Shown piece after piece: positions 28,601 to 37,600 of a stretch of 64,000 nt of DNA. Each line of letters starts with the position of its first letter. Within the stretch, counting starts at the first letter, position 1. Under the pieces are notes generated by a model that searched no databases, had not been told where the DNA came from, and was given only the letters and a program-made list of their open reading frames with translations. This DNA is from Mytilus galloprovincialis. Lineage: Eukaryota > Mollusca > Bivalvia > Mytilida > Mytilidae. The stretch covers positions 86,647,795-86,711,794 of the forward strand of contig NC_134843.1 of assembly GCF_965363235.1 (NCBI RefSeq). The letters are read 5' to 3'. Made by a program: the position numbers and the translations under genes.

Positions 28601-31600
28601 TAGCTTAATACACTCTAGATTTTAAAATACAGCCCTATAATGATGGTTTGTAATTTTCTATTTACAAGTACCAAAAAAAAACAAATTTACCAAAAAAATA
28701 AAATAATTTACCTACCTACCTACCCTCACCTGACTTGATAGGGTCGGGTTTGGGGAAACAAACAATTATTTATTTTTGGCCTAACAGTTGTTTAATAATT
28801 TGGTGTATTCATTTTTTTTTTGCAGAATTGATAAACAGTATATTCTTTCCACATTTTGTTTTTCCTTAATACATCGCTGTTTTCAAAATCTATTGCAGTC
28901 TATGCAGAGTCTCTAATAAGAGGTATTGTGGGGAAGGTCACAAGCTACATATGGAATAGCTGTCTGTTAATTAAAGAGTACCAGTAAACAATGGTAAACA
29001 ATCATTTTCAATACTAGTACATTTCTGAAGATTTTGTTCAAAAATAGAATTTTCTATTAAAAAAAAGGTCTGTGTACATATGTTAAGAATTAAAACCTTA
29101 GCCATTCATTTATATAAAAAAAAATACATTTGAAGTATCATATGACTATGAACAATATCTTTCTTCATGACTTTTCTGGTCCTCTCTGTGTTATATAATG
29201 TTATCAATACAGATTTTGCTAATGCTAATGAAACAATCTTGTTTTCTACTTATAAAATAAAGCCCGTCACTTAAAACTAAAGATAAAAAAAACTGTTCAT
29301 TAAAAAAATGTAAAGAACGACCTCTTGTATATGATTCCTGATATATTGATTATTGATACAAGCTAGCTATTGACAATATGTGTACCAAGAGAGCTATAAT
29401 ATTATCATTACTTTCTTTTGCAGAACTAAAACATACCTGGTGCCTGCTGAATTTAACCAGGTGTTATCTTGACAAGGTCTGCAATCTCTTTCTCTTTGGT
29501 TTGTACCAACATTTAGATATAAGTTGCCATTCAGCTCTCTTTCAACTTTAAATATACAATGTGTATAGAATTTCAAATATTTTATGAATAAAAAAAAATG
29601 TTGGTTATATGTTAATATGACAGAAACCAGGTAACTAGGCCTCCATTCAGCTCACTTTCAACTACAAATACATATACAATTTATATATACACATTTTACA
29701 CAAGAAATTGCACATGTTGTCCTGATAAAACCTTGGGCTCCACTCATAATTTTAAGTATTTAAAAATAAGCAGCTATGAACACAATTCATACATGATACT
29801 CCTGTCTTGTGCATAATGCAATTATTGTCAGAATAAAATCAAATTTGTATTGAGAAATCATCTTATCAGAAGTATAATTGTTCTGTATCCATTGATCTTT
29901 GAAAATTGCCTAAACTGTGACTGTTGTATCAGGCCAAAATTAAAAATATGTTCGTTTCCCCTCCCGCCACCCAGGTCTTATATAAGCACCAGGGTCAAAA
30001 AATTTATTTCCACAAAAAAATCTGATTTTTATATCCTGAATTATTTTTTGAAAAGTGCTTGTTAGCAAAAGGGTTGATAATCTAATCAAATACACTCAAA
30101 TTGAGCACAAACAACTGATAAGTGGCCTCAACTGGACAAGTCACACCATCCATGTGAACATGCTATGACATCCAGTTAAAAAACATTTTTTTTAAAAATG
30201 CCTGCCTGGTCAGTTTACAAAGGATTGACCCTGGGGAGGGGAAAAAGACATTCTTTTAAATGTGGCCTCAAAGAGATTTATAGCGCTAGAAAAACAAACC
30301 AGAAAAAAATCAAAATTAAAAGCAAACCTGTATTCACCAATTTAAACAATGGTGTATGATTTGTAATAATTTGATCCATGCAAACAGGAGCATGTTAAGG
30401 ATCTCCATGACATGCTTTATGATGGGGCAGTGTAAATACTGTTATTTTTAACTTCTCTATCACGATCATCATAGATAAATCTCCTTCTTGGACCTGTCAT
30501 CTTTAAATAAATGTGCAATGGTTAAAAGTTGAAATCAGGGATCTCCAAGGCACAAAATATTGTTTTCATACTCCCAGCAGTGGATACAAGTTTGTAAATT
30601 ATGTGAATTCTGAATAGAATTTAAAAACAATACCTGGAGTATTTTTGTCACCATAAGTAAAGCATTCCAAAAAACAAATTCCTGGAGTATTTTTGTCACC
30701 ATAAGTAAAGCATTCCAAAAAACAAATTCCTTGAGTATTTTTGTCACCATAAGTAAAGCATTTCAACATGTTCCAATCAACAAATGCCTGGAGTATTTTT
30801 GTCACCATAAGTAATGCATTTCAAATTAACAAATGCCTTGAGTATTTTTGTCACCATAATGAAAGCATTTCAAATTAACAAATGCCTTGAGTATTTCTGT
30901 CACTATAATGAAAGCATTCCAAATTAACAAATGCCCTGAGTATTTTTGTCACCATAATGAAAGCATTCCAAATTAACAAATGCCTTGAGTATTTCTGTCA
31001 CCATAATGAAAGCATTCCAAATTAACAAATGCCCTGAGTATTTTTGTCACCATAATGAAAGCACTCCAAATTAACAAATGCCCGGAGTATTTCTGTCACC
31101 ATAATGAAAGCACTCCAAATTAACAAATGCCCTGAGTATTTTTGTCACCATAATGAAAGCATTCCAAACTAACAAATGCCTTGAGTATTTCTGTCACCAG
31201 AAGTAAAGCATTCCAAATTAACAAATGCCTTGAGTATTTCTGTCACAATAAGTAAAGCATTCCAAATAAACTAATACCTGGCGTAATTCTGGTCCCACAT
31301 GTAAGACATTCACCATTAACGATACCAAGGGTACCGCAATCCACACAACCCCAGCCATCAGCTGACCTAGCCTGTAATATACATTTATTTTAAAGTATGT
31401 TTAGATTTATATCTAGAAGGTTAAATGAAAGCGTAGATTAAAAGTGTAGTATAAAAAATGTAAAAACTGTACATGACAATTTTACTTTCTTAAAAGCCAA
31501 TTCAACTTATAAATAATAATGTTCTCCAAGATGAAAAGTATGCATATATACAAGGGATTTAGTGTTAAAACCTCATAAAAAGTATCAGAGAAACACACGA

Positions 31601-34600
31601 CCTTGTACAATTCAAATATTTATATATATATCTTATATTTATACATTTTCAGCAAAATATTATAAAATCAAGTGAGAAAAAAAAAAGTAAATAAATAAAT
31701 GGGGTTTGCCACATCTCTGGAGTAGCAACTCTCAAATACTTTTTTATTTAACAAATAATACCTGTATGACTATTTCAATAGTTTATTTTACAATGTTATG
31801 TAAAATACTGTATGTTGTATCAATTATATATGTTATGTGTATATGCCCCCCTGGGGACCTAATTTGGATAATAAAATTTATTTTATCTTATCTTATCTTT
31901 CAGTATCTTTCACCTATATTCTAGCTATAGGTCCATGAGACTTATGAGGTTTTATAGCAAAAGTTCCCTCTGGAATACTTTAATACTTGACGTTAAATTA
32001 GAATTTAATTTACTGTACAAGATTGTCCAACAACTGCCAAATAATAGTTTTTTCACTTCATTGATGTAAAAGTCACTAATCATGCTAATCAGTTACTAAT
32101 ATATAAAACATGTAACATATACAGGTATCAAACTGTACACGCTGTAATGGACATACCAAGAAAGTCATTAAACCCAGTGTTCCCCCAGGGTCTTAAAGCA
32201 CCATGGAACCCTGGTGCTATATTTTCTACCATAATGCTGTCCTGGATGGTTTTGTTATACAATCATGAATGTATAGGGGCCATGGTGCTATATTTTTTGG
32301 TAAACCAGTGCTACATGTATGTTAATTTCCATGTTGCTATTTAAAAATTCAGGGGAGAACACTGATTAACCACTGAGTAGACCCCACTATATGCCTACTG
32401 TCTACATCATGTACCAGTACATGAAGAAACACTTACCTGATTGGCTGGACATTTGGCACAAGTCACTTTTCCACCTCCAAAATTTCTTGTATAATAGTAA
32501 CCAGGATTGCAAATACAATCTAAACCTGCAACAGATATTAATCTGGAATAAATATTTCTGTTCCTTCTATTGTATATCAAACATGACAGGCAAACTTGAA
32601 TGATAATGGTATCAGTAATGTTATAAATTTAGATCAGGCATGGTAAGCAAATATATAGAGTATGTTAATTTGTAAAATAATAAAAAGTTAGACATGTCTT
32701 GGACCAGTTGATTTTTTTTTAAATCCTGTACACTTGGAAACGGTTATAACGTATTACCACATAACGAAAGGATAGGAACCTGTAGAGGAGTAGTTGTCAT
32801 TGTCAGTAACGGATACAGTTCCAGCTGTTGCTCTATCTTTAATTTTTTCAGAAGAGAAGTCTTACATACATGTATATACCCTTTGTCATATTCTGTTTTT
32901 GGTCATGATCTTGTCTGCTTTTCTTTGGTTTATGTTCTTTCACTGCCCCATTGACCTATTGGTATGACTTTCTGATTTGTATTTCCTCTTGTTTGTCATG
33001 TTTACAGTGATTCAATTTGAAGTTTATTTTTTTTAAACATGTTAATGATTGACAATTTTTTATTTGGTCTCTCCTTTTAATTTGTAGAGTCTAGCTTATT
33101 AAACAGTGTTAGCAACCCAAGCTTGCAAAATTGCTTTCGGCCTGTAAAATTCATCTCTACAGGCCAACAGATTCTAACCAAATTTGTCCAAAAATGACCC
33201 TGAGGTATGTACAGTAAAAATGAATTGTAATGTTTATGGGTCATCCTAAATTCCCCTTTTTCTATTTTTAGATATTAATATAACCATAGTTGTCCGTTCA
33301 CTTTTCACAGGGATCATTTTTCTTGTGCTTGAGACTCAATGTCCAGACTTAGATATTTAAACCTTGTCTCACAGTCTGGACCATATCTCTTTAGATTTTG
33401 GAAAACTTTCGTACTGGTAAGGTATATTTTAAATTTCATTTCAATTATATTTCAATGTTTGACTTAAATATCTATTTCTTTACACTTGATATATTTATTT
33501 CAATTTTAGAGTCAAACGTTTCTAAATTATCATTTAAGTTTCCATTCCAAAAACACAGAAGGAATTGTTCACAAGCTAGACATGCTAAATATTTTATGAT
33601 TTTGGGTTTATAAAGAAATGGGGTTCATTTTGATAGCGATATAAAGAAATATGGTTCATCAGAGGGATGTTTTTGAGAAACAGTCGTCAATATTCAGAAT
33701 TGTTCGTGCCTTACTCTGAAATGAAATTTTGTATTGTCACATGTTATATAAGGGTTGAACTGGTCAATGATATTGAAAAATGTGTTTCAGACATTGCTCT
33801 GGTCAAGAATTAAATTGGAATAGATTGAAAGCCATGGTTTTTTTACTTGACTGACCATGCTGACTTTGGTCCCTAGTACATGTACATGGAATTAACAAAA
33901 GTGGTGGGAACCAGTGAGTATATTTGTTAATCTCGGATGATGGGACGTCATGAACATGATTGATTGAAGTTAGTTTTTTAAGTTACATACAATGCAGAGC
34001 CGAGTCGACTAGTGAACAACTCTTAATATTTTAAATAAACGGTCATGTCTATAATTGTAGTGGGTGACCATGAATAATTTTATTTTAATCAATTAGATAG
34101 TACATATATATTGTGCACTAACAAGTACTAACTTATCAATGAAATGCTATATACTAACGTTAACGAGGCCGGGATAAGGTACCGGTACTTCATGTATCTC
34201 TAACAAATGTAAAATTCAAATAAAACATTATAATTTCAAAAAAAAAAAAAAAGATAGTACATGTACTAAGGCAAAACAATTTCCTTATATTGGTAAATTT
34301 ATAATGGGTATTTTTCACTGTAAACGCCTCAACCTGTTTAATCATATATGGTGATGTTTGAAAATGTTTTTTTTTTATTCTCAAGAATTTTAGAATTTAA
34401 ATTTTCACATGGAGATACTGCGATATTTATGTATTTAATGTTTTTGTCTATCAAATATGAGACTGTTTTATCTATCTTGGTTATTTGTTAAATGAGCGAT
34501 TACATTGCTTGGTGCAGTTGTCATATATCTTGTCATTTCAAGGTTTCTTTATATACATCATTTATTGTTTATTTGTATTGTCAGTATGCCTGAAGTCCCG

Positions 34601-37600
34601 GAGTGAAACACAGACCAAACCCTCTCTACCAGTAACGCAAACAGCTGTGCTAGCGGGGTATAATTTCATAAGACAAATTTAATAAATTATGAAAAGGATA
34701 TCTGTTTACGTTGAATTATTTATCGTGAAGACTGCAGTACAATCATCAGTGGCGTAGCTAGGCTATTTTTAAGTGTACGCCCCAACCACGGCGAGGGGTT
34801 TGAGAGCCTAATCGGACCCAGGTTATATATAACACCTTCTAGCAGTGGGTTTCGAAAAGGGGGCATTTTTTTTTTTATAAAAAACTAATCAATAGCAAGT
34901 TGAACATACCTTATAGACTACTTCTTTTATATATTTTTTATGTTAAATGTATTCATTGTGTTGATTTGAAATCAAATGGTCATTGGTGTTAGAGTAAATA
35001 TCCAAACCAATTACTTTATGTTTAAAGAAACCGTAAGATAAGGCCCATTGTTGTGCAAATGTCGTTAATGGATATGAAATGATTAATTTGCAAAGATGTT
35101 TTAGACATGTTAGATGCCTTATGAAAATTCGTAAAGGGTTCCATGAAACCGTGGTTCTCGCTAGATTGCCGCTTCCCGTGAAAATTGAATCTTTTTTTTA
35201 AATAATCAAACATTTTCTTTATATTTTTTTTCTTGATCTGGTACATTAACTTCTACCCTAGTCTCATGAAAATATCTGAAGGCTTTCAAAATCATCATGT
35301 AAAAAATAATAATCACAGAGCGTCTGTTAGAAGCTAAAAGATAAGTCCGTATGTCAATTGAAAAATGAAAAAAAATATACTTTCAAAATTTTGATTCAGA
35401 CATAAATCACAAAAAAACTTCTGCAAAAGTTTCATAAAATTCAATGAAGGGTTAACAAAGTATTTGAAGTGTAACAAACTTCAACCACTGTCATCATTGA
35501 CAGACTGTATATGCAAACAAGTTCCTTTTATCAGTAGAATACGGGAAAATTAAAAATATAAAATCATCATTTATATGGTCTGGATACTCTTTTGAGAATA
35601 AAAAGCTTTTGTCCAACTTTCGTAAAATTTCATTAAGTTTTGACAAAATCATTGATATTAAAAAAACAAAAACTTTTACAACATATTGAACCTAAATGTT
35701 GTCGCCTCCAATGAAATCTAGGTTCTCTTATATTTCTTGTTTTCGCGTCATAAATGTAGGCTCGACTGAAATTCAAAGCATATATCGAATCTCAGCTGAT
35801 TATGAAATGCTTTAAACGAAAGGAAAGTAAGAAGAATTCCCCGAAGATTCAGACTTCGACTGACCGAAAAATGAATATATGATATATGGTACCATTTGAT
35901 CGAAAGAAAAAATGTCACTTTTATTCGCAATTACAAGCAATTGAGGAAAGATTTAAAAGACTGGTGTGCTTTAAACCAGATCTTTTTATTTAATTGAGAT
36001 TAAATTTTTTTTTAAACAAAATTCAAGTGTACGCCCGGGCGTTTTGACGTAAACGTAGCTACAGTACGGGAAGGGACTTATTTTTATGGATGTCTTAATC
36101 CGTCTAGTCGGATATAAATAATCCGACATTTTTATGGTAGGTAGTATGGTCATTAGTCAACAGATCCAGGTGTGAATGGTCCTTTCATCTTAATCCGTGT
36201 TGCTAGAATTACGGTTCACTGATTTCAGAATCAGATTACCTGTAATTTTAACCTCTCAGTCACTTTATTGATTATATTAGTTCTACATCGTATTTGACAT
36301 AAAATATTTTTACAGGTGAAGTACTGGAGAAAACTTTGTTTAATAAAAATAGCCTACTTTTGTTAATTATGGTTTTGATATTTCAACTGTTATTTATTTT
36401 CTTTGTTCCTAAAAATTATTTTTATTTTATGTTCCTTTTCGTTTGTTTTTTTTGTTTTTTTGTATCTTTTTCTTATTTGTTTGCATAAATTTTTTAAACA
36501 TATATATTTTTACATGTATTCTATTTCTTGAAGCTTACGGTTATTTTTATTTTACTGATTTATTTTCCACGTAAATCCATTGATTAGCAGAATGCTGTCT
36601 CAAGTGCTGCTGCATACGTTTTAGTTTGACGCAGTCACATGCAAAATATTTCTATAATTTGTATTTAATATTCAGTCTGTGTTGTGTCAGTTCCGAGATA
36701 AAAATAATTACAGTGAGCAATACTTGTATATTATTAGTAGCTTGATGATTCTTTGTAGTTTTTACTTTTTACTCTAAACAAATATTGTTCGAAAGTTGGA
36801 GATGTATAACTAAAATAGAACGCAAATAATAACACTAGAAGAAAATATTGATTCTTCCCGGGCATAAGTTTATTTTAAGATTTCCGTGTTTGTTCATTAT
36901 GCTAAATTAATATAATTGATCTGCATTTGGGGGTAGGGGGTAAAAGGGGTCCGGATCTCGAAATCCCGGGCTAAAAACACGAAGTCCCAAGGTCCCGAAT
37001 TTAAATAAATTTAAATCCCGACATCGAGAAAAAAAAATTCATAGATCCCGACCTTAATTGCATAATATTAATTTACGCACAACCATGTAAAAAAGGAAAC
37101 TTGTATGTTATATTTTTTTTATAGCAATATAAAAGAAAAAATTGCCGTGAAAAGATAATTCCATGATACACATATCAGTGATCAACAGCGTGTGCATGTG
37201 GTTGAACTTTAACTTAACTCCACTCACAATAATATTGAATGCTAATAAAATATATTAAAGATCGATTTTGTCCACTGCAAGAGATTTTTATATGGCGGGA
37301 AATGTCGTAACAGTAAACACAGGTGACCTTACTGACCGACCGTGGGAAAATTCATTCATGATTAAATTTGATGCGGAATGATTGACAGTATTGTGCTTTA
37401 GTTTTGAGGCTCTTGAACGATTTACCAGAATAGAAATTTAATCGATTAACATACATGTATAATCAAAACACAATTTAGTCTTTTTTAACTATTTTTTGTT
37501 TTATTTTTATCAGTCATTTCCCGGATTCCCATTTAAATAATCTATTTGGAGACCTCCTTTAAACTTCGGAAATAATACAACATCGATTTAAAAAATCATA

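Larger units (their letters stand above)
26583..28781 (+). mobile_element. 2199-bp TIR element carrying captured exons, copy A
   Basis: Flanked by TA (26581-26582, 28782-28783). About 32-bp inverted ends: GGGCCTAAAATAAAATATTG at left, its relative at right, both continuing TTTGTTTCCCC. Identical in length to copy B (43763-45961) and, from the stretches compared, nearly identical in sequence. One substitution was seen (A at 27640, G at 44904 on the plus strand of copy B). No transposase. The interior has promoter-like sequence, an 86-codon frame, a common dispersed repeat and spliceable exons. It sits in TMEM67 intron 4 on the antisense strand. Confidence 0.9.

Noticed and set aside
30633..31277. 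Regular 49-bp periodicity suggestive of a CRISPR-like array
   Set aside because: Units are contiguous with no unique spacers, the genome is eukaryotic, and the unit is a copy of the adjoining exon.
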